Origin: Stagnihabitans tardus
Lineage (GTDB): Bacteria > Pseudomonadota > Alphaproteobacteria > Rhodobacterales > Rhodobacteraceae
DNA length: 64,000 nucleotides
NCBI RefSeq assembly: GCF_009925085.1
Contig: NZ_JAABNR010000007.1
Span: 1 to 64,000, forward strand
Reading direction: 5' to 3'
Part shown: piece by piece, positions 19,967 through 27,852 of the stretch
How positions within the stretch are numbered: position 1 is the first letter of the stretch
Layout of the letters: the number at the start of each line of letters is the position of its first letter
Notes under the pieces: generated by a model
The model's input: the letters and a program-made list of their open reading frames with translations, nothing else
What the model was told of the DNA's origin: nothing
Databases searched by the model: none
Position numbers and translations under genes: made by a program

Positions 19967-19970
19967 GGGA

Positions 19971-20147
19971 TCAGCCGTTCTTGGACTCGGCGGCCTTCTT
20001 CTCGGCGGCGGCTTTCATGCGGGCCAGGAGCTCTTCCTTGGAAGGGTGCTGGCCATGCGGCTGCTTGGGCGCGCCGAAGCGGTTCTGGCCGTCGAAGGCG
20101 GGGCGGCCCTTTGCGCCCTTGGCGCTGCCGGATTTCGAATAGTCCAT
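19971..20147 (-). CDS. 58-aa basic Lys/Ala/Gly-rich protein upstream of pepT
   Basis: The ATG at 20147, with AAAGGAG 7 bases ahead, opens a 58-codon frame that starts MDYSKSGSAKGAKGRP and ends in a helical KEELLARMKAAAEKKAAESK tail. A good ribosome binding site, the 4-base gap to pepT and the biased composition support a real gene. The start resembles short hypothetical proteins I recall from Rhodobacterales, but I cannot give a function. It may be a nucleic-acid-binding or intrinsically disordered protein. Confidence 0.7.
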   Translation of the reverse strand: MDYSKSGSAKGAKGRPAFDGQNRFGAPKQPHGQHPSKEELLARMKAAAEKKAAESKNG

Positions 20148-20228
20148 GTGGGGGCTCCTTTGCGAGATGGGGGTCTTTGCCCGAAGAACGCATCCGGCGC
20201 AAGGTTAGGGCCAGGCCAGGCTGCGGAA

Positions 20229-20262
20229 AAGCAAAAAGCGCGCCACGGGGGCGCGCTTTCCG
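20229..20262 (-). terminator. Rho-independent terminator of mdh
   Basis: Read on the minus strand, AAAGCGCGCC and GGCGCGCTTT form a perfect 10-bp stem (20235-20259) around CCCGT, followed by TTGCTTTT. It starts 14 bases past the mdh stop, so mdh is probably transcribed alone. Confidence 0.85.
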
Positions 20263-20276
20263 CAAGGGTCAGATGG

Positions 20277-21347
<1,071 letters not shown>

Positions 21348-21403
21348 TCAGATTGCGCTAACGGAGCTCGGGCGGGGGCTCTGTCCCCAGGGCCTGCGGC
21401 CTT

Positions 21404-21434
21404 TCCCCCGGGATATTTGGGCCAAATTGAAAGC
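21404..21434. repeat. Best copy of the dispersed intergenic element
   Basis: CCCCCGGGATATTTGGGCCA continuing AATTGAAAGCA. This is the least degenerate copy and is used here as the reference. It ends seven bases before the ATG of the TauE gene, where its GAAAG may double as a weak ribosome binding site. Confidence 0.7.
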
Positions 21435-21440
21435 AAAAAG

Positions 21441-22217
21441 ATGGACACTTGGCAGTTCTGGCTCGTGGCGATGATCGGTGCGGTCCTGACCGGGGCGGGC
21501 AAGGGGGGCTTGCCCATCGTGGGCGCCCTGACGGTGCCGGTCATGTCGCTGGCCATGTCTCCGGCGCTGGCGGCGGGGCTGATGCTGCCGGTCTATGTCG
21601 TCTCGGACATGTTCGGGCTTTACGCCTATCGCAAGGAGTTCGACCGGCGCGTCTTGTGGATCGCCTGCCTGGGGATGAGCTTTGGCGTGGCTCTGGGTTG
21701 GCTGACCGACAAGCAGATCCCCGAGAACTGGGTGACGGTGCTGGTCGGTGTCATTGCCGTGGCTTTCAGCCTGAACCAGCTCTTGCGGCGGGCTGTCGTG
21801 GCAGCGGCGAAGCGGGCGGAGGTCGCGCCGGGGGTCTTCTGGTGCACCATCGCGGGCTTCACGAGCTATGTCAGCCACACGGGCGGGCCGCCCTACCAGG
21901 TCTTTACCCTGCCGCTGGGGATGAAGAAGGCGGTCTTTGCCGGAACCTCGACCATCGCCTTCGCCTATATCAACGCCTTGAAGCTGATCCCCTATTGGTT
22001 CGTCGGCCGCATCACGCTGCAAAGCCTGGAGACCGCGCTTTACCTGATGCCGGTGGCGGCGGTCTCGGTCTTTGCCGGGGTCTGGGCGGTCAAGCGCCTG
22101 CCGGAGAAGGCGTTTTTCACCTTCGTCACCTGGTCTTTGCTGGTGATCGGGATCGACCTGGTGATCAAGGGCCTGACCGGGGTCGAGCCGCTGATCACGC
22201 TCTTCTCATTGCTTTAG
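21441..22217 (+). CDS. TauE/SafE-family (sulfite exporter-like) permease
   Basis: A 258-aa inner-membrane protein with about eight hydrophobic segments and the family motif ending GAGKGGLPIVGALTVP near residues 16-31 and its second-half counterpart TSYVSHTGGPPYQVFTLPLG. TauE/SafE proteins export or import sulfite, sulfoacetate or other small anions; the substrate here is not determined. The start at 21441 follows directly on a dispersed-element copy. Its stop overlaps the end of the convergent small gene by 3 bases. Confidence 0.85.
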   Translation: MDTWQFWLVAMIGAVLTGAGKGGLPIVGALTVPVMSLAMSPALAAGLMLPVYVVSDMFGLYAYRKEFDRRVLWIACLGMSFGVALGWLTDKQIPENWVTVLVGVIAVAFSLNQLLRRAVVAAAKRAEVAPGVFWCTIAGFTSYVSHTGGPPYQVFTLPLGMKKAVFAGTSTIAFAYINALKLIPYWFVGRITLQSLETALYLMPVAAVSVFAGVWAVKRLPEKAFFTFVTWSLLVIGIDLVIKGLTGVEPLITLFSLL

Positions 22218-22510
22218 GTCGGGTCGCCCTTGACCTGGGTCGGCGCGATGGATTCGAAATTCTTGCCCGTGGCCACCAGGCAGGTGACGCCGTTGGGCAT
22301 GGTGACGGTCAGCGTCCAGGTTCCGGTCGTGGGGGCGGCGTAAAGCTCCATCACCGTGGAATCCTCGGCCAGGCCCATGGCATGGGCGCTTTCGCCATAT
22401 TGGTCCATCAGGGCCCTGGCGATGGTGTCATGGGCCGCGCAGGGGCGCGGGTCGGCCTGGGCGGGCAGGGCAAGGCCCAGGAGGCAGAGCGCGAAGAAGG
22501 TCCTTTCCAT
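22214..22510 (-). CDS. Small secreted protein of unknown function
   Basis: A 98-aa protein with a signal peptide (TFFALCLLGLALPAQA, cleavage after AQA). The mature part has two cysteines (PRPCAAH and VTCLVATG), which could form a disulfide, and the strand pattern TWTLTVTMPNGVTCLVATG. I took the ATG at 22510 because only it gives a clean signal peptide. Proteins of this shape are common in Rhodobacterales genomes but unnamed. It is convergent with the TauE gene, overlapping its end. Confidence 0.7.
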   Translation of the reverse strand: MERTFFALCLLGLALPAQADPRPCAAHDTIARALMDQYGESAHAMGLAEDSTVMELYAAPTTGTWTLTVTMPNGVTCLVATGKNFESIAPTQVKGDPT

Positions 22511-22707
22511 GGGTCGAACCCCGGGGCGGAAGCGGCCGCCCTGACCGTTTGCCGTTCTGGCCGGATCAGGCTGCGCCCGGGGTGCTGATATTCGGTTAAC
22601 GCGGGGTGCGCCTTTGGGAGACGGTTTTTCTGCGGCGCGGCAAAATGGCGCTTGCGGAAAGTGGCGGCATCGTGCCATCTGACGCAAGATTGTTGCGCGG
22701 AGGAATC

Positions 22708-23538
22708 ATGGCTTTGATGCGGTCGGTCCTGTACATCCCGGGGTCCAAGGCGCGGGCCTTGGACAAGGCGGCGAGCCTGCCCTGCGACGCCATCATCTTC
22801 GACCTCGAGGATGCCGTGGCGCCCGGAGAGAAGGTGGCCGCGCGCGATCTTCTGGCGCAGATGCTGTCAGAGGTGGATTACGGACCGCGCCTGCGGCTGG
22901 TGCGGGTGAATGGCGCGGGCACCGAATGGGGCGCGGCGGATGTTGCGGCCTTTGCGGACCATCCCGGGGTGGACGGGATCTTGCTGCCCAAGGTGAATGG
23001 GCCTGCCGACCTGGACCTGCCGGGCGAGAAGCCGCTTTGGGCCATGATGGAGACGCCCCTGGCCATGCTGAACGCGGGGGCCATTGCCGCCCATCCGCGC
23101 CTGGCGGGACTGGTCATGGGGACCAACGACCTCTTGAAGGACCTCGGCGCGCGGTTCCGGCCGGACCGGGCGGGGCTTGCGACCGGGCTTGGCCTTTGCC
23201 TTCTGGCCGCCCGCGCCCATGGCAAGCTGGCGGTTGACGGGGTCTATAACGCCTTCAAGGACCTTGCCGGGCTGGAGGCCGAGTGCATCCAGGGCCGCGA
23301 CCTGGGCTTTGACGGCAAGACGTTGATCCATCCCGACCAGCTGGAGGTCGCCAACCGCATCTTCGCGCCCTCCGAGGCCGAGGTCGACCTCGCCCGTCGC
23401 CAGATCGCGGCCTTCGAGGAGGCGGCGACACGGGGCGAGGGCGTTGCGGTTCTGGATGGCAAGATCGTCGAAAACCTGCATATCGTCACGGCACGGGCCA
23501 CGCTGGACAAGGCCCGAGCCATTGCGGGAATGACATGA
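22708..23538 (+). CDS. mcl2: (3S)-malyl-CoA thioesterase, CitE family
   Basis: A 276-aa CitE-like TIM-barrel protein. It starts ALMRSVLYIPGSKARALDKA and has IIFDLEDAVAPGEK (metal-binding aspartate region), VNGAGTEWGAAD and a WAMMETPLAMLNA segment. In Rhodobacter sphaeroides the protein of this size beside mdh and mch is the malyl-CoA thioesterase that hydrolyses (3S)-malyl-CoA to malate after the lyase Mcl1 condenses glyoxylate with acetyl-CoA. I infer the same role from family and position. GGAGG precedes the ATG at 22708. Its stop overlaps the nnrU start by ATGA. A CitE-type lyase is the alternative. Confidence 0.8.
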   Translation: MALMRSVLYIPGSKARALDKAASLPCDAIIFDLEDAVAPGEKVAARDLLAQMLSEVDYGPRLRLVRVNGAGTEWGAADVAAFADHPGVDGILLPKVNGPADLDLPGEKPLWAMMETPLAMLNAGAIAAHPRLAGLVMGTNDLLKDLGARFRPDRAGLATGLGLCLLAARAHGKLAVDGVYNAFKDLAGLEAECIQGRDLGFDGKTLIHPDQLEVANRIFAPSEAEVDLARRQIAAFEEAATRGEGVAVLDGKIVENLHIVTARATLDKARAIAGMT

Positions 23539-24086
23539 CACTTCTGATCCTTGGGGTTCTTCTCTGGGCCGCCGCCCATCTTCTGAAACGCCTGGCGCCC
23601 GGGCTTCGGGCGCGGCTGGGGGAGGGGCCGGGCAAGGGCCTCGTGACCCTGGCGCTTCTGGTCTCGCTTTACCTGATGGTCACGGGCTATCGCGCGGCCG
23701 ATTTCGTGCACCTTTGGGAGCCGCCGCTTTTCCTGCGCCATGTCAATAACTTGCTCATGGTCTTTGCGGTGATCCTGGTGACGATGCAGGCCAACCGGGG
23801 CCGCATGCAGAGCCTCATGCGTCACCCGATGCTGACCGGGGTCAAGACCTGGGCGCTGGCGCATCTTCTGGTGAACGGCGACCTCGCCTCGGTGGTGCTG
23901 TTTGGTGGCATGCTGGCCTGGGCCGTGGTCGAGGTCATCGTGATCAACCGCGCGAACCGCTCCTGGACCCGGCCCGCTCCGGGGCCCTTGGTGGCCGATA
24001 TCGCCCATGTCGCGGGCGCCCTGGTGCTGATGGGCGGGATCATCTGGCTGCATGGCTGGCTGGGCTATCCGGCGGTGGGGGGCTGA
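23535..24086 (+). CDS. NnrU-family membrane protein
   Basis: A 183-aa protein with five hydrophobic segments and the NnrU family features: a short N-terminal LLILGVLLWAAAHLLKRLAP, the HVNNLLMVFAVILVTMQANRG region and RHPMLTGVKTWALAHLLVNG. NnrU-type proteins are associated with denitrification in some Rhodobacter, and in others are of unknown function; related NnrU/ZISO proteins bind heme. It is coupled to mcl2 by ATGA and is followed one base later by the DUF1737 gene, so it is part of the mcl2-mch region without an obvious link to C2 metabolism. Confidence 0.88.
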   Translation: MTLLILGVLLWAAAHLLKRLAPGLRARLGEGPGKGLVTLALLVSLYLMVTGYRAADFVHLWEPPLFLRHVNNLLMVFAVILVTMQANRGRMQSLMRHPMLTGVKTWALAHLLVNGDLASVVLFGGMLAWAVVEVIVINRANRSWTRPAPGPLVADIAHVAGALVLMGGIIWLHGWLGYPAVGG

Positions 24087-24087
24087 G

Positions 24088-24291
24088 ATGCGGCTCTATC
24101 GCTTTTTGTCCGACGACGACACTTCGGCCTTTTGCCACAAGGTGACGGCCGCGCTGAACAAGGGCTGGGAGCTGCATGGCGCCCCCACCTATGCCTTCGA
24201 CGCCGCCCGCGGCGTGATGCGCTGCGGCCAGGCGGTCACCAAGGAGGCGCCGGGGACCTATACGCCCGAGGTGAAGCTGGGCGAGCAATGA
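24088..24291 (+). CDS. DUF1737 small protein
   Basis: A 67-aa protein starting MRLYRFLSDDDTSAFCHKVT with ALNKGWELHGAPTYAFDA, the signature of DUF1737. The ATG at 24088 lies a base after the nnrU stop. It is cytoplasmic and unstructured predictions aside contains a conserved W and several charged residues. No function is known for the family. It is followed by a perfect 22-bp inverted repeat, then mch. Confidence 0.85.
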   Translation: MRLYRFLSDDDTSAFCHKVTAALNKGWELHGAPTYAFDAARGVMRCGQAVTKEAPGTYTPEVKLGEQ

Positions 24292-24297
24292 GGGCGC

Positions 24298-24349
24298 GGT
24301 GGGTTGGCACCCACCCTACCCGCAAACGTAGGGTGGGTGCCAACCCACC
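24298..24349. repeat. Perfect 22-bp inverted repeat (REP-like hairpin)
   Basis: Arms at 24298-24319 and 24328-24349, without a mismatch, around the 8-nt loop CCGCAAAC. The right arm begins GTAGGGTGGGTGCCAACC. It ends 12 bases before the mch ATG. It could end or process the mcl2-nnrU-DUF1737 message or slow translation of mch. A shorter relative ending CACCCTACG lies at 40723. Confidence 0.85.
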
Positions 24350-24361
24350 ATTAGGGAAGAC

Positions 24362-25384
24362 ATGAAAACCAATCCGGGCCGTTTCTTCGAGGATTACCGC
24401 ATGGGCGAGGTCATCGCCCATGCCGTCCCCCGCACAATCTCGGGCGGAGAGCGGGCGATCTATCACGCGCTTTACCCGGCGCGGGGGGCGCTCCATTCCT
24501 CGGACGCCTTCGCCCAGGCCTGCGGGCTGAAGGCCAGCCCGATGGACGACCTGATCACCTTCCATACCGTCTTCGGCAAGACCGTCCCGGACATTTCCCT
24601 GAACGCCGTGGCCAACCTCGGTTATGCCGAGGGGCGCTGGCTGGAGCCGGTCTGGCCGGGGGATACGCTCACGGCAACCTCCGAAGTCATCGGGTTGAAA
24701 GAGAACTCCAGCGGGACGACCGGCGTGGTCTGGGTCCGCACCACGGGGCGCAACCAGCACGGCGTCCCGGTCCTGACCTATGTCCGCTGGGTCATGGTGA
24801 AGAAGCGCGGCACGGCGCCCACCGGGGCGGCCACCGCGCCGGTTCTCTCCCCCGTCGTCGCCCCGCTAGACCTGGTGGTCCCGCCGGGCCTGGACTTCAC
24901 CCGCCATGACTTCACCCTTTCGGGCGAACCGCACCGCTGGGGCGACCATGCCCCCGGCGAGGTCATCGACCATGTCGACGGTGTCACCATCGAAGAGGCC
25001 GAGCACATGCTGGCCACGCGGCTCTGGCAGAACACCGCCAAGGTGCATTTCGACACGACCCAGCGCCCGGATGGCAAAAGGCTGATCTATGGCGGCCATG
25101 TCATCAGCCTGGCCCGGGCGCTCTCCTTCAACGGCCTGGCCAATGCGCATCTGATCGTGGCCCTGAACGGCGGCGCCCATGTGAACCCCTGTTTCGCCGG
25201 CGACACCGTCCGCGCCTGGTCCGAGGTGCTGGAGCGCGCCGAGACCTCCTCCCCCGGGGTGGGCGCCCTGCGGCTGCGGCTCGTGGCCACGCGCGGCGCC
25301 CCCGGTGTCCTGCGCGACGCTTCGGGAAAATACGAGGCATCGGTGCTGCTCGATCTGGATTACTGGGCGTTGATCCCGCTTTGA
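24362..25384 (+). CDS. mch: Mesaconyl-CoA hydratase
   Basis: A 340-aa double-hotdog (MaoC-like) hydratase that converts mesaconyl-CoA to beta-methylmalyl-CoA in the ethylmalonyl-CoA pathway for acetyl-CoA assimilation. It begins NPGRFFEDYRMGEVIAHAVP, contains the first hotdog with ASPMDDLITFHTVFGKTV, and a second domain with VNPCFAGDTVRAWSEVLE. The size and the position between mcl2 and sdhC agree with the Rhodobacter sphaeroides gene order. The specific substrate is inferred from this and not from residues. It also could serve as a generic MaoC hydratase. Confidence 0.88.
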   Translation: MKTNPGRFFEDYRMGEVIAHAVPRTISGGERAIYHALYPARGALHSSDAFAQACGLKASPMDDLITFHTVFGKTVPDISLNAVANLGYAEGRWLEPVWPGDTLTATSEVIGLKENSSGTTGVVWVRTTGRNQHGVPVLTYVRWVMVKKRGTAPTGAATAPVLSPVVAPLDLVVPPGLDFTRHDFTLSGEPHRWGDHAPGEVIDHVDGVTIEEAEHMLATRLWQNTAKVHFDTTQRPDGKRLIYGGHVISLARALSFNGLANAHLIVALNGGAHVNPCFAGDTVRAWSEVLERAETSSPGVGALRLRLVATRGAPGVLRDASGKYEASVLLDLDYWALIPL

Positions 25385-25418
25385 GCCTGTGGCAGCCTTC
25401 CCGAAAGCGGAGGTTGCC

Positions 25419-26171
25419 ATGTTCAAGCGGTGCGTTGCGGTTCTGTGTCTTGTGGCGGGTCCGGCGCTTTCGGCGCCCTTCGTCTTTCCCGACGACCCCG
25501 ACGAGGCCGATTTCATCGCGGGCGAGGTCATCGCCACCTTCTACCACGAGCTCGGCCATGCGCTGATCGACGTGCTGCAAGTGCCGGTTCTGGGCAAGGA
25601 AGAGGATGCGGCCGATACGCTTTCCGTCATCCTCATGCATGACGGCTGGCAGGAAGAGGCTGCGACCGCGATCCTGACCGCCGACGCCACCAGCTACGCC
25701 CTGCGCGCCAGCGACCCCAACCTCGAGCCCGACGAAAGCTCCTTCGCCGATGTCCATTCGCTGGACATCCAGCGCTATTACGCGGTGGTCTGCCTGTTCT
25801 ACGGCGCCAATCCCGAAGAGCGGCGGCAAATGGCCCTGGACCTGGAACTGCCCGAAGAGAAACTGGAAAGCTGCCCCTATGAATATGACCAGGCCCGCGC
25901 CGCCTGGGGCACGGTTCTGGACCAGGCCGTCCCGGGGCCCGAGATGGCGGGCCTCGTCATGGCGCCGGGGCAGGAGGGGCAGGATCTCGCCGACCTCCTG
26001 GCCGAAGAGGTCGCGGCCTTGAACGAGGTCATCGGCCTGCCGGTCGAGGTCACTGTCGTGGTGGCCGATTGCGGCGAGGCCAATGCCTTTTACTCGCCCG
26101 ACGACAAGACCATCACCATGTGCAACGAATATGCCGAGGACCTGCAAGCCCTGTGGCGCGCCAATCCCTGA
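25419..26171 (+). CDS. DUF4344-type exported metallopeptidase
   Basis: A 250-aa protein with a signal peptide (KRCVAVLCLVAGPALSA). The zinc motif FYHELGHALIDVLQVP (HExxH) is followed by a conserved acidic stretch GKEEDAADTLSVIL. Several cysteines (VCLFYG, ESCPY, ADCGE, MCNEY) suggest disulfides. This matches DUF4344 putative metallopeptidases. GGAGG before the ATG at 25419 fixes the start. Substrate unknown, acting in the periplasm or outside. Confidence 0.85.
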   Translation: MFKRCVAVLCLVAGPALSAPFVFPDDPDEADFIAGEVIATFYHELGHALIDVLQVPVLGKEEDAADTLSVILMHDGWQEEAATAILTADATSYALRASDPNLEPDESSFADVHSLDIQRYYAVVCLFYGANPEERRQMALDLELPEEKLESCPYEYDQARAAWGTVLDQAVPGPEMAGLVMAPGQEGQDLADLLAEEVAALNEVIGLPVEVTVVVADCGEANAFYSPDDKTITMCNEYAEDLQALWRANP

Positions 26172-26179
26172 GCGGGCTT

Positions 26180-26189
26180 TGTGATCACA
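26180..26189. promoter_or_regulatory. Single TGTGATCACA palindrome upstream of the porin-like gene
   Basis: TTTGTGATCACAAA, a perfect 14-bp palindrome (26179-26191 region), 66 bases before the start at 26256. It has the same core as the pairs near sucC and sdhC, but alone. Confidence 0.55.
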
Positions 26190-26255
26190 AAGGCTTCCTT
26201 GCCTCTGCCCTCAGGCCTGATACGGTTGGTCCATCCAATCGAAAGGCCTGCCGCC

Positions 26256-26879
26256 ATGCGACTTTCCCTCGCGCTTCTGCTTGCGCTTGCTTCACCCGCC
26301 CTGGCCGAAGGCCCCGTCGTGACCGGCGGCCTCTCGCTGAGCCTGACCACCGAGGACGACCCCGGCGCGCGCCAAAGCGCCGGCGCCTATGTCGAGGCCG
26401 AGTTCAGCGGGCTTTACGCCGGCCTGTCCTATGACATCTACAAGGACAACCTGCTGAACGAGGCCGATCTTTATGTCGGCTACCGCAACACTTTCGGCAC
26501 GCTGGATGTGGATGCGGCCTATACCCGCTACATTTATCCCAGGGATGGCGGGGATTGCTGCGGCTCCCTCGACCTGACCCTGGGCCTGCCGCTGGCCGGT
26601 TTCGACACCGCGCTCGAGGTCAGCCATGACCCTGACCTGAAGCTGACGACGCAGGAGGCGACGCTGTCGCGCGACTTCACCCTGGCCGACCGCGTGACCC
26701 TGACGCCCAGCTTCACCGTGAACCATGCCCCCGGCGACTATTCGACCGAATGGGAGCTTCAGGCGGATTATGCCATCGGCACGGCTTCGACGCTGAGCGG
26801 CTATGTGGCCGATGGCAGCGATTACGCGCCCTATCTTGGGGTAGACCTGACCTGGGATGTGACCCTGCTCGGGGGTTGA
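26256..26879 (+). CDS. TorF-type outer-membrane beta-barrel protein
   Basis: A 207-aa protein with a signal peptide (LSLALLLALASPALA) and an alternating hydrophobic pattern of beta-strands such as AYVEAEFSGLYAGLSYDIY and ADLYVGYRNTFGTLDVDAAY. It ends in a strand YLGVDLTWDVTLLG. This pattern and the motif YVGYRNT resemble the Gcw_chp/TorF putative porin family. It may let a nutrient through the outer membrane. The upstream palindrome hints at co-regulation with the TCA genes. Confidence 0.7.
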   Translation: MRLSLALLLALASPALAEGPVVTGGLSLSLTTEDDPGARQSAGAYVEAEFSGLYAGLSYDIYKDNLLNEADLYVGYRNTFGTLDVDAAYTRYIYPRDGGDCCGSLDLTLGLPLAGFDTALEVSHDPDLKLTTQEATLSRDFTLADRVTLTPSFTVNHAPGDYSTEWELQADYAIGTASTLSGYVADGSDYAPYLGVDLTWDVTLLGG

Positions 26880-26883
26880 TTTT

Positions 26884-26914
26884 TGTGATCACGGTTTTTC
26901 TAGCCGTGATCACA
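26884..26914. promoter_or_regulatory. Paired TGTGATCAC palindromes upstream of sdhC
   Basis: TGTGATCACG at 26884-26893 and CGTGATCACA at 26905-26914. The centres are 21 bp apart, as at sucC. They lie about 145 bases before the sdhC ATG and just after the porin-like gene stop, within an intergenic dyad around TTTTTCTAG. Confidence 0.7.
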
Positions 26915-26958
26915 AATGCAAGATTCTCCGCGACATTTCCGCCTCGCCCGGTTTTTGG

Positions 26959-26964
26959 TATGAT
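26959..26964 (+). promoter_or_regulatory. Likely -10 box of the sdhC promoter
   Basis: TATGAT at 26959-26964 is one base from the sigma-70 consensus, in the only AT-rich part of the gap. The -35 region is weak (TTTCCG at 26936). A start near 26971 would put the palindrome pair at about -57 to -87, upstream of RNA polymerase, where activation would be as likely as repression. Confidence 0.35.
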
Positions 26965-27058
26965 ATCGCGCGTGACAGATTAAATTTTGACGCTAAGAAA
27001 ACCTTAGCTTCTGCGGCGCAGCATGTGGGCCGCAGGCGGACCAAGCGAGAGGGCAGCC

Positions 27059-27460
27059 ATGTCCAGCAAGACCACTCCGGCGAAACGGGTCGAACGGCCC
27101 CTGTCGCCTTTCATGATCGGGCCCTACTACCGGCCGCAGATCACTTCGATTTCGTCGATCCTGATCCGGATCACCGGGCTTGGCCTCATGGCCGGGGTGA
27201 TCCTGGCGGTCTGGTGGCTGATGGCCGCGGCCATCTCGGACAGCTATTTCGCCTTTGCCAACGCGGTCGTGACCTCGTGGTTCGGCAAGCTGGTCTTCAC
27301 CGGCTCGCTCTGGGCGGTCTGGTATCACTACCTGGGCGGGCTTCGTCACCTCTACTACGACGCGGGCCATGGGCTCGAGATCAAGACGGCCGAGAAGCTC
27401 GGCTGGGCCATGGTGATCGGATCGGTCGTCCTGACCGTCCTGACGCTGCTGATCCTGTGA
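27059..27460 (+). CDS. sdhC: Succinate dehydrogenase cytochrome b556 subunit
   Basis: A 133-aa membrane anchor with three transmembrane helices (about 35-60, 70-90, 108-130). It has PLSPFMIGPYYRPQITSISSI, where the SxxxR-type residues line the quinone site, and the heme-ligating histidine in GGLRHLYYDAGHG. It is the first gene of sdhC-sdhD-sdhA-sdhB and, with SdhD, binds ubiquinone and heme b. The ATG at 27059 follows GAGAGGG. Confidence 0.95.
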   Translation: MSSKTTPAKRVERPLSPFMIGPYYRPQITSISSILIRITGLGLMAGVILAVWWLMAAAISDSYFAFANAVVTSWFGKLVFTGSLWAVWYHYLGGLRHLYYDAGHGLEIKTAEKLGWAMVIGSVVLTVLTLLIL

Positions 27461-27464
27461 GGGC

Positions 27465-27845
27465 ATGATGCGCTATCTGACCGACCGCAAACGCGCCGTG
27501 GGCAAGGGCTCGGCCCATTCCGGGACCGAGCATCACTGGTCGATGACCGTGACCGCCGTGATCCTGGCCTTCCTGGTGCCGACCTGGCTTTACATCTTCG
27601 GCAGCGCCCTGGGTGGCACGCGGGCAGAGGTCCTGGCCACCTTCGCCCGGCCCTTCCCGGCGATCCTGACCGCCCTGGTCCTGGTGGTCGCCATGCGCCA
27701 CTTCGCCAAGGGCGCGACCAGCGCGATCGAGGATTACCTGCGCGGCTCTGCCCGCAAAGCCACCCTGATCGCCGTCTATTCCCTTGCCGCATTGATTGCC
27801 GCCGTGGGCTTCTGGGCCCTGCTGCGCATCATGATGATCTCCTGA
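27465..27845 (+). CDS. sdhD: Succinate dehydrogenase membrane anchor subunit
   Basis: A 126-aa protein with three hydrophobic segments and the N-terminal [17 protein letters not shown] motif of alphaproteobacterial SdhD. The histidine in [19 protein letters not shown] is in the place of the second heme ligand. It begins four bases after the sdhC stop. Two consecutive ATG codons (27465, 27468) are possible starts. Confidence 0.93.
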   Translation: MMRYLTDRKRAVGKGSAHSGTEHHWSMTVTAVILAFLVPTWLYIFGSALGGTRAEVLATFARPFPAILTALVLVVAMRHFAKGATSAIEDYLRGSARKATLIAVYSLAALIAAVGFWALLRIMMIS

Positions 27846-27852
27846 GGACGAC

